Shown here: positions 35,635 to 46,229 of the stretch, one piece after another | Numbering within the stretch: position 1 is the first letter of the stretch | How the letters are laid out: each line of letters starts with the position of its first letter | Origin: Granulicatella elegans ATCC 700633 | Lineage (GTDB): Bacteria > Bacillota > Bacilli > Lactobacillales > Aerococcaceae | DNA length: 64,000 nt | NCBI RefSeq assembly: GCF_000162475.2 | Contig: NZ_KI391971.1 | Span: 889,929-953,928, forward strand | Direction: 5' to 3' | Program-made: the position numbers and the translations under genes | Notes under the pieces: model-generated | What the model saw: the letters and a program-made list of their open reading frames with translations, nothing else | What the model was told of the DNA's origin: nothing | Databases searched by the model: none

Positions 35635-36290
35635 TTATAGCCGCCTCCCCTCATTGTTTCAATCGGATTTAAGTGGTAAGGTTTAAATTTTGAACGTATT
35701 TGATACATATATTCAGAGATGGATCTAAATTGAGTATTAGAACTATTAGGATAGACAACAGTATAAATTTCTTCAATGGTAAATATTCTTGAAGTTTGAC
35801 TAGCTAGTAACTGAATAATCATAAATTCCCGGTTCGTTAATTTGATTTCATTTTCCTCAACAAAAACTATTTTTAAATTCATATCAATTAAAATCGAACC
35901 AAATTCTAATCGTTTACCATTTTGTCTATTTCGTTCTTCACGTCTAAGATGCATATTAATTCTTGCTAAAAACTCTTTTACTGAGAATGGTTTAGTAATA
36001 TAGTCATCTGCTCCTGCTAACAATCCATTCACTAAATCTTCCTCCATATCTTTAGCTGTAATAAAAATAATTGGCGCTTTAATCTGTTCTCTAATTTCAT
36101 TACAAATCGCTATGCCATCTAGTGGCATCATAATATCTAATAATATTAAATCAAAGTCGACAAAGTCACAGATATTTACTTCCTCAATGCCATTTCTAGT
36201 AGTAACCTCATAACCATTTAACTGTAATATATTTTTGATTAATCTTAAAATAGTTTCATCATCATCAATGACTAAAATTTTATATGACAT
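35619..36290 (-). CDS. OmpR-family response regulator
   Basis: Protein of 223 residues with a receiver domain (VIDDDETILRLI, phosphorylated aspartate in DLILLDIMMP, ITAKD, ITKPFSVKEF) and a C-terminal winged helix (KLTNREFMIIQLLA, SISEYMYQIRSKFKPY, MRGGGYKWKI). It is probably the activator of its own operon; 11-bp-spaced TTCTGAA repeats sit upstream of the first gene. It lies 23 bases after the second permease gene. Confidence 0.92.
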   Translation of the reverse strand: MSYKILVIDDDETILRLIKNILQLNGYEVTTRNGIEEVNICDFVDFDLILLDIMMPLDGIAICNEIREQIKAPIIFITAKDMEEDLVNGLLAGADDYITKPFSVKEFLARINMHLRREERNRQNGKRLEFGSILIDMNLKIVFVEENEIKLTNREFMIIQLLASQTSRIFTIEEIYTVVYPNSSNTQFRSISEYMYQIRSKFKPYHLNPIETMRGGGYKWKIK

Positions 36291-36313
36291 ACCCCAACAC
36301 TCCTATCTTGCTT

Positions 36314-37039
36314 TCATTTTACACTTTTTAGATGCAAATGGTAATAGGCTAATCCAATAAAAACTATTGTCCATAATGATTGAATCAAAAGTCCTTCTAT
36401 AACACTTGGATAGATAGAAATTTCTTTGATTGAAAAACTATTCATAGTCACTAATACAGGAAGTACATTCATTAGAGAAGAATATTGTAATAATAATTGC
36501 CCTAGTCCTAATAACATGGATAATACAATTGTTAAAGAAGAAACCATCGATTCCATAAGTATCGTTAAGCAGAATGTAATTATACTAATTTGAAACGTAG
36601 CAATTATAGGTGGAATAAGTTTTGACAATAGTAAACTTACAAATTCTGGACTTAATTGAAATTTAAAATAAAAAGTTACTAATCCAATCCCCACTCCAAT
36701 GGCTATGCAAAAACAGCATAAAATCGATAACAAAGTTACGATTACCTTGATACAAAAAAATTTCACACGACTAGGGGTCGATAATAAACTTGTCCTTAAA
36801 GAACTTTTAAGAAACTCTCTTCCCCAAAATACCGCAGAAAAAACTGCAAAAACTGTTTGCGATAAATAGATACTTTGCAAAAACTGTGTCACTATAAAAT
36901 CTCGATTAATCATTAGAGAAGAAGGATTTAATGACAGTAACATTGCTAATAGAAATAAAATAGAAAATACTAACGTTACCGATAATCCTTTGTAATATAT
37001 TATTTTCAAAAATTCACTTTTTATCTGATTTCCTAGCAT
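36314..37039 (-). CDS. ABC-2-type permease subunit (immunity/exporter-like)
   Basis: Membrane protein of 241 residues with about six hydrophobic segments. The opening LGNQIKSEFLKIIYYKGL and FSAVFWGREFLKSSLRTSLLSTPSRVKFFCIKV are typical of ABC-2 permeases of lantibiotic-immunity or bacitracin-type exporters (LanG/LanE-like). It pairs with the upstream permease to form a heterodimer. The two reading frames share one base (TAATG). Substrate unknown. Confidence 0.82.
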   Translation of the reverse strand: MLGNQIKSEFLKIIYYKGLSVTLVFSILFLLAMLLSLNPSSLMINRDFIVTQFLQSIYLSQTVFAVFSAVFWGREFLKSSLRTSLLSTPSRVKFFCIKVIVTLLSILCCFCIAIGVGIGLVTFYFKFQLSPEFVSLLLSKLIPPIIATFQISIITFCLTILMESMVSSLTIVLSMLLGLGQLLLQYSSLMNVLPVLVTMNSFSIKEISIYPSVIEGLLIQSLWTIVFIGLAYYHLHLKSVK

Positions 37040-37812
37040 TAAAAATTCCCTCCTACATCCCTTTTTTCAAATTGACAATAAGCGATTATCCCAAAAATGA
37101 ACACCCAAAGGAACAATAAAGTAGCCGTCCAAAATGGATGAGATGAAAATCTAGTTTCCGATGATGCAATGAAGCTATTTCCTAAAGCAACTGGAAGAGC
37201 CTTTCCCCATTCAAAATGAGTAGAGAGAAACTCCCCAACATTATAAATTTGAGGAATTAAAAATAATAAGCTAGCAATGGCTGTTCGAAATAGAAAAGCT
37301 ATAAAGTAAGATAAAATCGTGAGACTTACCCATGCTAGTGTCGCCAATAAAATAAAGTACCAAACTTTAAAACTTAATAAAACACTTAGTCCTAAATTTC
37401 CTAATGTAAAATGAGCCACTTCAATGGTAACTATAATCGATAGAAATGAAAGGATAGCTGATAAAAGTGTTAACGTCATTAATTTAAAAAAGTATAAACT
37501 CTTCTTATTACAATTAGTTAATAAGGTAGTTCGCAGTTGATGATTTTTGAATTCACTTCCACCATAAACAGCACCCAAAATAATCATTGGCATCATTCCT
37601 AACATAACTGTATCAAATCCTAAATATTCAATCGGAGGAATCGCTTCTGCCAAAATAGCTGTATTCTCAGGAGTAGCCTGTAATCCTATTTCTAAAACTG
37701 CTTTTATACCAAGATAGGCAAAAAATGGTTGTACGATAAAAAGGATTAGCAAAACAATTTTGAAAAGTTTGGAATAAGTAATCTTTAATAATTCACTATA
37801 AAATAACTTCAT
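37039..37812 (-). CDS. ABC-2-type permease subunit (immunity/exporter-like)
   Basis: Membrane protein of 257 residues with about six hydrophobic segments. The N-terminal amphipathic KLFYSELLKITYSKLFK and ILGAVYGGSEFKNHQLRTTLLTNCNKKSLYFFKL mark the ABC-2 permease family. Its start overlaps the ATPase gene by 17 bases. Together with the next gene and the ATPase it would form an exporter or immunity pump controlled by the downstream two-component pair. Confidence 0.82.
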   Translation of the reverse strand: MKLFYSELLKITYSKLFKIVLLILFIVQPFFAYLGIKAVLEIGLQATPENTAILAEAIPPIEYLGFDTVMLGMMPMIILGAVYGGSEFKNHQLRTTLLTNCNKKSLYFFKLMTLTLLSAILSFLSIIVTIEVAHFTLGNLGLSVLLSFKVWYFILLATLAWVSLTILSYFIAFLFRTAIASLLFLIPQIYNVGEFLSTHFEWGKALPVALGNSFIASSETRFSSHPFWTATLLFLWVFIFGIIAYCQFEKRDVGGNF

Positions 37813-38527
37813 CTTCTTTTCCTCCTTCTTGAATAAGGTTGAAAAAGACTTCTTCTAGATTTACCGTATCCTTCATAATTTTCTTTAATTCTCCGTTTGC
37901 AATAATTTTTCCTTTATGAATGAATACTACATCATCCGTAACAGCTTCTACCTCTGACAAAATATGGGAAGATAATAAGATAGTCTTCCCTTTTTCAGAT
38001 TGTTCTTTTAAGAAATTTCTTAGCCAACGAATACCGCTAGGATCTAATCCATTTGTCGGTTCATCCAATATAAGAAATTGTGGATTTCCAAGTAATGCAG
38101 TTGCAAGACTAACCCTTTGTGTCTCGCCAAGAGATAAATGTCCAATGGATTCATTCTTTTTATGGACAATATCCGTTACTACTAATACTTCATCAATTCT
38201 ACTTTTTTTAATTCCATTAGAGGCTGCTACAATTCTTAAATGTTGATATACCGTTCGATCACTTGGTGACCCTAGTCCATCAAAAGTTGCTCCTACAACA
38301 AATAAAGGATTACGGATATCTTTATAATTTATTCCTGCAATTGTTGCGCTACCCGAAGTTGCTTGATCTAATCCTAATAATATTCTTAAGGTAGAACTTT
38401 TACCTGCTCCATTTGGACCTAAGAATGCAGTCACTCTCCCTTCCTTTGCTACAAAATTTATATCGTCTAATATGGTAATATTTCCATATACTTTACACAA
38501 ATTCTTAATTTCAATATTTTTTTCCAT
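37796..38527 (-). CDS. ABC transporter ATP-binding protein (exporter/immunity type)
   Basis: ATPase of 243 residues with Walker A LGPNGAGKSST, signature LSLGETQRVSLA (a variant of LSGGQ), Walker B FLILDEPTNGLDP and H-loop SSHILSEV. Class features resemble drug- and lantibiotic-immunity ATPases (BcrA/LanF-like). The ATG at 38527 is chosen because GAGGAG lies about seven bases upstream; the frame continues 42 codons upstream without a ribosome site. It is the first gene of the five-gene operon. Confidence 0.9.
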   Translation of the reverse strand: MEKNIEIKNLCKVYGNITILDDINFVAKEGRVTAFLGPNGAGKSSTLRILLGLDQATSGSATIAGINYKDIRNPLFVVGATFDGLGSPSDRTVYQHLRIVAASNGIKKSRIDEVLVVTDIVHKKNESIGHLSLGETQRVSLATALLGNPQFLILDEPTNGLDPSGIRWLRNFLKEQSEKGKTILLSSHILSEVEAVTDDVVFIHKGKIIANGELKKIMKDTVNLEEVFFNLIQEGGKEDEVIL

Positions 38528-38557
38528 AAAATCACTCCTCATACTCTTTATAAATTC

Positions 38558-38591
38558 ATTGTAGAGTACCCTCTTCAGAATAATTTCAGAA
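38558..38591 (-). promoter_or_regulatory. ABC/two-component operon promoter with 11-bp-spaced direct repeats
   Basis: On the minus strand TTCTGAA occurs at 38585-38591 and again at 38574-38580, an 11-bp period, upstream of a -10 box TACAAT (38558-38563). No good -35 box is present, so the promoter probably needs an activator bound at the repeats, plausibly the response regulator of this operon. Confidence 0.65.
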
Positions 38592-38625
38592 AAAGAATGA
38601 AAAATAAAATTTATACAAAAAAAAA

Positions 38626-38699
38626 GACTTCCTATAGTAGTATGCTCAGGCATGAAACCACAGCGCTGCTGCCGTCCTTTACTACTATGTTAGGAAGTC
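38626..38699 (-). repeat. Structured repeat copy E9 (P2-only form, terminator)
   Basis: Outer stem GACTTCCTATAGTAGTA with TACTACTAT..AGGAAGTC; on the minus strand nine Ts follow. Only P2 (GGCA/TGCC) is inside; P3 and P4 are missing. It lies 13 bases after the lipoprotein stop codon and would terminate that gene. Confidence 0.8.
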
Positions 38700-38712
38700 A
38701 TTCAAAAATATC

Positions 38713-39303
38713 TTATAATTCGTTTGGATCAAAAGTATAAACTACGTTATTCAAATTTCCATATAGCTTTGTTGAATCATACTTCACAGATTCAATACGC
38801 AATCCTTCTTTGCTTTTTGTAAAACGATAGCACCCATGTTTCATCGGAAATCTCTTAGGGAAATATTTTGCTTGCCTAAATGATGTAGCAAACTTATCAT
38901 CATTAACATCGTATTTACTCAAACCAATATAAGCATAAGGTTCATCCTCTACATAAATCGTAAATTCAAAATTTTTTCTATTATCCATTTCCTCTGACTT
39001 ATAAAGAGAATATGGTTCACGTATCGTTATCGTCTTACCAACTAATTGTTCTTTTTCATCTTTGGGATAGTCTACTAAAAATACTTGCTTAGCTCTTTCT
39101 AAATAAGTTATATCTATTTCTCCATCGTGTTCAAGTAATAATTCATCGCTTTCATCATTCTCAGAATCAACTTTTAGGTCTACTTCAGGAGGTAAAGAAT
39201 ATTTTTTCCCTATTGGATGACTGTTGAAACAACTTGATAACAGAGTAACCGAACAGACAAGTAATGCTAATAAACTATATTTTACATTTTTAAACCATTT
39301 CAT
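38713..39303 (-). CDS. Putative lipoprotein
   Basis: Protein of 196 residues with a basic start, a hydrophobic stretch and the lipobox LLSSC. After it come an acidic linker (SENDESDELLLEHDGEID) and a mixed domain (KTITIREPYSLYKSEEM, FTIYVEDEPYAYIGLSKYD). I do not recognise a family. The ATG at 39303 is preceded by GGGGGAG at seven bases; an ATG seven codons upstream is less well placed. Single-gene unit. Confidence 0.78.
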   Translation of the reverse strand: MKWFKNVKYSLLALLVCSVTLLSSCFNSHPIGKKYSLPPEVDLKVDSENDESDELLLEHDGEIDITYLERAKQVFLVDYPKDEKEQLVGKTITIREPYSLYKSEEMDNRKNFEFTIYVEDEPYAYIGLSKYDVNDDKFATSFRQAKYFPKRFPMKHGCYRFTKSKEGLRIESVKYDSTKLYGNLNNVVYTFDPNEL

Positions 39304-39446
39304 TGTTAAACTCCCCCTAATCATTATCTAGTTTCGTAATTCTTAAAATATGAAAACGCTACCCGCCTTCTAATTACAATTATATGGATTTATTAAGGAA
39401 ATACAATATATTTGTGAAAAAAATCATAAAATGAACAAAAAAAGAA

Positions 39447-39585
39447 GACTTCCTATAGTAGTATGGGTAAGATAAGCCAAATAGGCTTATCTTACAGGAA
39501 ACTTTGAGACCTTAGGCTCAAAGTTTAGGCATGAGACTCGTTCCACGAGGCTACTGCCTTCCTAATACTACTATGACAGGAAGTC
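39447..39585 (-). repeat. Structured repeat copy E10 (complete form)
   Basis: Outer stem GACTTCCTATAGTAGTA with TACTACTAT..GAAGTC, nearly identical to those of E9 and E11. P1b AGG/CCT, P2 base helix GGCA/TGCC, P3 AAACTTTGAG/CTCAAAGTTT, P4 GTAAGATAAGCC/GGCTTATCTTAC. On the minus strand the distal arm is followed by TTCTTTTTTT. Confidence 0.85.
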
Positions 39586-39631
39586 ATTCGAACTATATTT
39601 ACGGACTCTCATATGGTACGTAAAAAAAGAT

Positions 39632-39763
39632 GACTTCCTATAGTAGTAAGCGTAACAGTAGCCAATTGGCTACTGTTACTAGGAAAACTTGAGACCTAGG
39701 CTCAAGTTTTAGGCATGAGACCGAAGGGCTGCTGCCGTCCTTTACTACTATAATTAGGAAGTC
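39632..39763 (-). repeat. Structured repeat copy E11 (complete form)
   Basis: Second of two adjacent copies, 46 bases after E10 and 18 bases beyond the dnaJ stop codon. Outer stem as in E10; P2 GGCA/TGCC with short stem CC/GG; P3 AAACTTGAG/CTCAAGTTT; P4 GTAACAGTAGCC/GGCTACTGTTAC. On the minus strand TCATCTTTTTTT follows. Together E10 and E11 fill the 39304-39781 gap. Confidence 0.85.
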
Positions 39764-39781
39764 ATTCAAAAATTTATTGTA

Positions 39782-40954
39782 TTATTTAAAACTGTCCTTA
39801 AAAGCATCCTTCATTTTATTGAAGAAATTGCCTTCGCCCTCAACATGAGTACCCGCTTCTTTAGCGAAAATCTGCATCGCTTCACGTTGTTTATCCGTTA
39901 AATGCTTAGGCGTTACAACACGTACTGTAACATGCTGATCACCCATTCCACTACCACGAAGTCTAGGCGCACCTTTTCCTCTTAAACGAAGAACCGTACC
40001 AGATTGAGTTCCCGCAGGAACTTTTAATTTCACTTTGCCGTGAACAGTCGGAACATCCACTTCATCTCCTAATGCAGCTTGAGCAAAGTTGATTGGAAGT
40101 TCATAGAAAATATCTGCTCCTTCACGTTCAAACGTATCGCTCTTACCAACACGGAAAATCACATATAAGTCACCATAAGGGCCGCCATTTTCTCCAGCTT
40201 CCCCTTGTCCACGTAATGGCATTTGATTTCCATTTTCTACACCGGCTGGGACTTTTACTTTCACTTTATGCGTTTCTTCTACATGTTTGTGCCCATGACA
40301 AGTCTCACATTTTTCTTTGATTTCTTGTCCAGTACCACCACAGACATCACACGTTGTTTGAGACATCATTCTACCAAATGGTGTTGCTCTTTCAACATTG
40401 ATCACACCTGAACCATGACATTTAGAACATGTCACAGGATCTGTACCAGGTTTTGCACCAGTACCATGACAAGTTTCACATTCTGCATTACGATGGTAAT
40501 GAATCACTTCTTCTTTACCAAAAATCGCTTCTTCAAATGTTAAGTCCATGACATATTGTAAATCTGCCCCTTGACGTGGCATATTGGCACGATTTCCACG
40601 ACGACCACCGCCGCCACCAAAGAATGTATCGAAAATATCTTCGAATCCACCTGTATAACTTCCAGAGAATCCTTGACCTCCGAAACCACCAAAGCCACCA
40701 AAACCACCCCCAGAAAATCCTGAGTTTGGATCGTATGAAGCGTGACCATATTGATCATACGCAGCACGTTTTTGACTATCACTTAAAATTTCATAAGCTT
40801 CTGCTATTTCTTTAAATTTTTCTTCCGCTCCAGCTTCTTTATTAATATCTGGATGGTATTGTTTGGATAATTTACGATAAGCTCGTTTAATATCTGTATC
40901 GGAGGCATCTTTGGAGACTCCGAGTACTTCATATAAATCACGTTTTGCCACCAT
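39782..40954 (-). CDS. dnaJ: Chaperone DnaJ (Hsp40)
   Basis: Co-chaperone of DnaK, 390 residues. It has the J domain with HPD (QYHPDINK), a glycine/phenylalanine-rich linker ([14 protein letters not shown]), the zinc domain with four cysteine repeats ([32 protein letters not shown]) and the C-terminal substrate domains. It is the last gene of the hrcA operon. The gap to dnaK holds a hairpin. Confidence 0.97.
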   Translation of the reverse strand: MVAKRDLYEVLGVSKDASDTDIKRAYRKLSKQYHPDINKEAGAEEKFKEIAEAYEILSDSQKRAAYDQYGHASYDPNSGFSGGGFGGFGGFGGQGFSGSYTGGFEDIFDTFFGGGGGRRGNRANMPRQGADLQYVMDLTFEEAIFGKEEVIHYHRNAECETCHGTGAKPGTDPVTCSKCHGSGVINVERATPFGRMMSQTTCDVCGGTGQEIKEKCETCHGHKHVEETHKVKVKVPAGVENGNQMPLRGQGEAGENGGPYGDLYVIFRVGKSDTFEREGADIFYELPINFAQAALGDEVDVPTVHGKVKLKVPAGTQSGTVLRLRGKGAPRLRGSGMGDQHVTVRVVTPKHLTDKQREAMQIFAKEAGTHVEGEGNFFNKMKDAFKDSFK

Positions 40955-40984
40955 TATCCCTCCTTATCATATCATTCTACAAAA

Positions 40985-41022
40985 GAGCGAGTGGAAGAAG
41001 TTCTCCCACTCTTACTTGCTCT
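40985..41022 (-). terminator. Hairpin between dnaK and dnaJ
   Basis: GAGTGG..CCACTC pair inside a wider GAGC/GCTC context and are followed by TTTTG on the minus strand. It may lower dnaJ expression relative to dnaK or mark an mRNA processing site. Confidence 0.55.
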
Positions 41023-41025
41023 ATA

Positions 41026-42864
<1,839 letters not shown>

Positions 42865-42900
42865 TCATACACTCCTATAATTTTAAATTTTTTAGTTGGC

Positions 42901-43464
42901 TTATTGAGACACGATAACCATTGCTGGTCTTAACACACGGTCTTTCAACATGTAGCCTTTTTGAAATACTTGAACAACAACATCACTTTCTTGTCCTTCT
43001 TCAGCTGGAATTGCTTGAACAGCGTGATGTTTATTTGGATCGAATGGTTGATTTAATGCTTCAATTTCTTCAATACCTTCTTCTTTTAAGGCATATAAGA
43101 AACCTTCATATACCATTTCAATCCCTTTTTTAAGATTTTTCGCTTCTTCTGATTCACTAGGTGAGGCAATCGCTCTTTCTAGATTATCAATGACATTCAA
43201 TAAGTTTTGTGCTAGAGATTGACTACGATACTTCGCTGCATCTTGTCTTTCTTTTGCATTTCTCTTTTGAATATTCGCAATTTCTGCAGATAAGCGATAT
43301 ACTTGGTCATTTAGTTGAGAAACTTCTTGTTGTAATTTTTCTTCAACAGAAGGTTCAACTTCTTCGGTTTCTTCGACAGTTTCTTCAAACTCTTCAGTTT
43401 CAGGAGATTTCTCTTCTTCTACTTCTTGAGTTTGTTGAACGTCTTTTTCTTCATTTGTTTCCAA
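42901..43464 (-). CDS. grpE: Nucleotide exchange factor GrpE
   Basis: DnaK nucleotide exchange factor of 187 residues. A long acidic, glutamate-rich N-terminus (about residues 1-45) leads to a coiled coil (QLNDQVYRLSAEIANIQKR), then the conserved NLLNVIDNLERAI, FLYALKEEGIEEIEALNQPFDPNKHHAV and GYMLKDRVLRPAMV. It starts 14 bases after hrcA. Confidence 0.96.
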   Translation of the reverse strand: METNEEKDVQQTQEVEEEKSPETEEFEETVEETEEVEPSVEEKLQQEVSQLNDQVYRLSAEIANIQKRNAKERQDAAKYRSQSLAQNLLNVIDNLERAIASPSESEEAKNLKKGIEMVYEGFLYALKEEGIEEIEALNQPFDPNKHHAVQAIPAEEGQESDVVVQVFQKGYMLKDRVLRPAMVIVSQ

Positions 43465-43478
43465 GCTTCCATCTCCTT

Positions 43479-44528
43479 TTATAAATTTTTATAATATTGC
43501 TCCATCGTTGTTGTGAGCTCTTCTTGTAATCCTTTAACAATCGATAGGACATTCGAATACGGCATATTTTTAGGGCCTAATAAAGCAATGATTCCTCTAT
43601 CATGTTTTGGAGTTTCATAGCTTGCTGTAATAATACTAAATTCTCCTAATAATGGATCATCCATCTCAGACCCTAAACGAATTTGGATATCTCGGTTAGA
43701 AGGCATCACTAATTCGTGCATCTTCGATTGGTCATCCATTAATCGATAAATTTCTTTTAAATGATGGACATTGGCATGTGAGTCGAAGTAGTTTAATAAA
43801 TATCTTCTTCCTGCAACATGGAGTCTATCTTGTTCAAATTGGTTCATCATATCTTGAATCACTTTAACAATTTGAATTTGAGAATTCATATATCGATTCA
43901 TTAAAGCTGGTAAATCAGACTTCAAACGTTGGAGAACTGTTTCTAGTGGCAAGCCAATCAATTCCTCATTAATGATTCGAACAACTTTATCTAAGTCAGA
44001 ATCATCAATCGCACTTGGAATCGAGTAAACTTTATTTTCAACTAAACCATTGCTCATGACTAAAATCGCCATCACTTGGTTTAGCCCTAGTCGAACGAGT
44101 CGAAATCCGGATAATGTAGCACTCCTTACTTCGGGTCCAATGGAAATTGTTGTGTAATTCGTCAGTGTCGACAAAATATCTGCCGAAACTTTAAAGACAT
44201 CTTGAATTTCCATGGTCGATTGTTGGAAAGTTTCACGGATTTGATTTCGAATACTTAATGAAACGGGACTGTTCTGAACGGGTAAAATATTATCTAAATA
44301 ATAGCGATACCCTTGATTCGATGGAACTCGTCCTGAAGAGGAGTGATTCTTTTCAAGATATCCCATCTCTTCTAGTTTCATCATTTCATTTCGAATGGTT
44401 GCAGAGCTAACTGCTAAACCCGTTTGCTGCATCAACTTTTTTGATCCAACTGGTTCTAATGTTTCCGTATATAGTTGAATAATCGATTGTAAGATTAGCA
44501 ATTGTCTATCGGTTAACATTTTGGTCAC
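43479..44528 (-). CDS. hrcA: Heat-inducible transcription repressor HrcA
   Basis: Repressor of 349 residues that binds CIRCE and controls this operon. The winged helix is at the N-terminus (ILQSIIQLYTETLEPVGSKKLM, SSATIRNEMMKLEEMGYLEKNHSSSGRVPS, GYRYYLD); the GAF-like C-terminal part includes VVRIINEELIGLPLETVL and SVVGPTR-like YSNVLSIVKGL. CIRCE lies seven bases upstream of its start codon, so the operon is autoregulated. Confidence 0.97.
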   Translation of the reverse strand: MTKMLTDRQLLILQSIIQLYTETLEPVGSKKLMQQTGLAVSSATIRNEMMKLEEMGYLEKNHSSSGRVPSNQGYRYYLDNILPVQNSPVSLSIRNQIRETFQQSTMEIQDVFKVSADILSTLTNYTTISIGPEVRSATLSGFRLVRLGLNQVMAILVMSNGLVENKVYSIPSAIDDSDLDKVVRIINEELIGLPLETVLQRLKSDLPALMNRYMNSQIQIVKVIQDMMNQFEQDRLHVAGRRYLLNYFDSHANVHHLKEIYRLMDDQSKMHELVMPSNRDIQIRLGSEMDDPLLGEFSIITASYETPKHDRGIIALLGPKNMPYSNVLSIVKGLQEELTTTMEQYYKNL

Positions 44529-44534
44529 CTCTCT

Positions 44535-44561
44535 TTAGCACTTGACTAAGACGAGTGCTAA
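44535..44561 (-). promoter_or_regulatory. CIRCE operator
   Basis: TTAGCACTT-N9-GAGTGCTAA, one mismatch to the consensus arms TTAGCACTC/GAGTGCTAA, immediately upstream of hrcA. Confidence 0.95.
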
Positions 44562-44571
44562 CCACATGTAT

Positions 44572-44600
44572 AATTTATCATATTGGTCAAAGTAAGTCAA
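44572..44600 (-). promoter_or_regulatory. hrcA operon promoter
   Basis: On the minus strand TTGACT, 17 bp, TAAATT, ending about ten bases before CIRCE. Confidence 0.65.
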
Positions 44601-44647
44601 TAATAAAACACTCGGACTTTAGTCTGATTTTAAAAATATTTTTTATA

Positions 44648-44694
44648 CAATAAAAAAGGCTATGCATCGGGATTTCTCCTTTACATAACCTTAT
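44648..44694 (-). terminator. Hairpin terminator upstream of the hrcA promoter
   Basis: AAGG-TATG and CATA-CCTT arms with a 19-base loop, followed by TTTTTT on the minus strand. It backs up repeat copy E12 after the racemase gene. Confidence 0.6.
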
Positions 44695-44711
44695 ACAATC
44701 TAATAATATAT

Positions 44712-44825
44712 AGACTGTACTATGTAGTAGCAAGGTCGCAAGCAGCCAGCTAACGCTGTCTCATTGCTAAAAATTAAGACTGTAGTCTTAATTTTTCCCT
44801 GTAGTTTGCTACTACATAGCAGTCT
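44712..44825 (+). repeat. Structured repeat copy E12 (no P4, divergent P3)
   Basis: Outer stem AGACTG..CTATGTAGTAGCAA with TTGCTACTACATAGCAGTCT. P1b AGG/CCT. P2 base helix is GCAA/TTGC. P3 is AAAAATTAAGACT/AGTCTTAATTTTT, a changed sequence with full pairing. P4 is reduced. It follows the racemase gene on the opposite strand. Confidence 0.85.
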
Positions 44826-44843
44826 AATATTTTTTGACCTTTA

Positions 44844-45491
44844 TTATAGTTTCTCTTTTAAGGTGCGAACCATGTATTCTCCAACGTCAATGATTGGGAG
44901 TTTAGTCAAACTTTCTAATTCTTCTTTGATATATGGAAAATGAGTACATCCTAAAATAACTGCTTCCACATTGCTTCCATTAAAAAATGTAAATAAACTA
45001 CTAAAGTCAAACTTTATCGCAATTTCTTTTGGTGAGAGATTTGCTTCAATTGATTTTACTAATTCAAGTAACGTAATTCCTATGACTTGTAAACTAGGAT
45101 TAGCTTTATATAAATTATTCTCAACTCCCATTAAACCATGAGAGTTTGCTGCCATTACAGCTACTTGTTGATAATCCATTGCTAATTGACGATACATTTG
45201 CATTGGCGTAATCATAGGCATCTCATACTCCTGAGATAATTGATCAAAATCTACTACCGAACTAAGAGAATTACAATAAACAAAAATAGCATCATATTTC
45301 GCTCGTAGTTCTTCAACCTTTTCTCTCATAAAAGCCATTCGATATTCACTAGATGAAGATTGAAAAGTTGTTTGTTCAATCGGATTATTCGAAATAGGCA
45401 CTGGTAAAATATCGACAAAGCCATGCTTTTCTAATAATTCCTTTCCTAATCTTGAATCAACAGGAGTACCTCCCATTACTGCAATTTTCAT
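44844..45491 (-). CDS. Aspartate/glutamate racemase family protein
   Basis: Protein of 215 residues with the two catalytic cysteines of the family in VYCNSLSS and LGCTHFPYI, and an N-terminal MKIAVMGGTPVDSR. Glutamate racemase (MurI) makes D-glutamate for peptidoglycan, but this protein is about 50 residues shorter than usual MurI and lacks the DSGxGG start, so another racemase is possible. The ATG at 45491 has GAGGTG seven bases upstream; the frame extends 38 codons upstream over a terminator and is not used. Confidence 0.78.
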   Translation of the reverse strand: MKIAVMGGTPVDSRLGKELLEKHGFVDILPVPISNNPIEQTTFQSSSSEYRMAFMREKVEELRAKYDAIFVYCNSLSSVVDFDQLSQEYEMPMITPMQMYRQLAMDYQQVAVMAANSHGLMGVENNLYKANPSLQVIGITLLELVKSIEANLSPKEIAIKFDFSSLFTFFNGSNVEAVILGCTHFPYIKEELESLTKLPIIDVGEYMVRTLKEKL

Positions 45492-45559
45492 CTCAATCAC
45501 CTCTTGTTCACTTTTTGCTAGTGTAACATAGGATAGTAGAAATGGAAACAGAAGCGTAT

Positions 45560-45590
45560 CAAAAAAACAGTTTGCTTTCGCAAACTGTTT
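45560..45590 (-). terminator. Terminator of efp
   Basis: AAACAGTTTGC and GCAAACTGTTT pair around a four-base loop, with seven Ts on the minus strand. Confidence 0.9.
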
Positions 45591-45604
45591 CTTTTCTTTA
45601 TTCA

Positions 45605-46168
45605 TTATTTAGTTGCACGACGTACGTATGTACCTTCTGAAGTGTTTACTTCTAGGTACTCGCCAGCTTCGATGAAGTCTGGAACGTTTACGACTAATCC
45701 TGTTTCCATTGTTGCTGGTTTACCAGAACCTGTAACAGTAGCACCTTTAATAGATGGTTGAGTTTCAGTTACTTGTAATACAACTGTTGAAGGTAATGAA
45801 ACCCCAATTACTTCTGTTCCGTAGAATTGGATTTTAACTTCCATATTTTCCAAAATGTATTTCAATTCGTTTTCGATTGTTTCTTCTGGAATTTCATATT
45901 GTTCATAGCTTTCTAAGTCCATGAATACACCAACGTTATCTTGGCTGTATAAGTATTGAACGTCTTTTGTATCGATGTGCGCACGTTCTACTTTTTCATC
46001 AGGTCTCATTGTAGTATCAACTGTTGATCCGTTACGAACGTCACGGATTTTCATACGCATTACAGTATTTCCTTTACCTGGTTTGTGGTGGCTGATTTCC
46101 AACACTTTAATTAATTTTCCATCAAGAATGAAAGTCATTCCTGCTTTTAAATCACTTACGTTAATCAT
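45605..46168 (-). CDS. efp: Elongation factor P
   Basis: Relieves ribosome stalling at proline runs, 187 residues, three beta-barrel domains. The loop that is modified in many bacteria is [10 protein letters not shown] (lysine about residue 32); [25 protein letters not shown] is the conserved domain III signature. It is separated from the downstream racemase by a strong terminator, and from purB upstream by 61 bases. Confidence 0.96.
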   Translation of the reverse strand: MINVSDLKAGMTFILDGKLIKVLEISHHKPGKGNTVMRMKIRDVRNGSTVDTTMRPDEKVERAHIDTKDVQYLYSQDNVGVFMDLESYEQYEIPEETIENELKYILENMEVKIQFYGTEVIGVSLPSTVVLQVTETQPSIKGATVTGSGKPATMETGLVVNVPDFIEAGEYLEVNTSEGTYVRRATK

Positions 46169-46229
46169 GTTAACTCTCCTTCATATTTTGTTTACTATAC
46201 GTTTATACCATATTTTTTAGAAAAATGCA

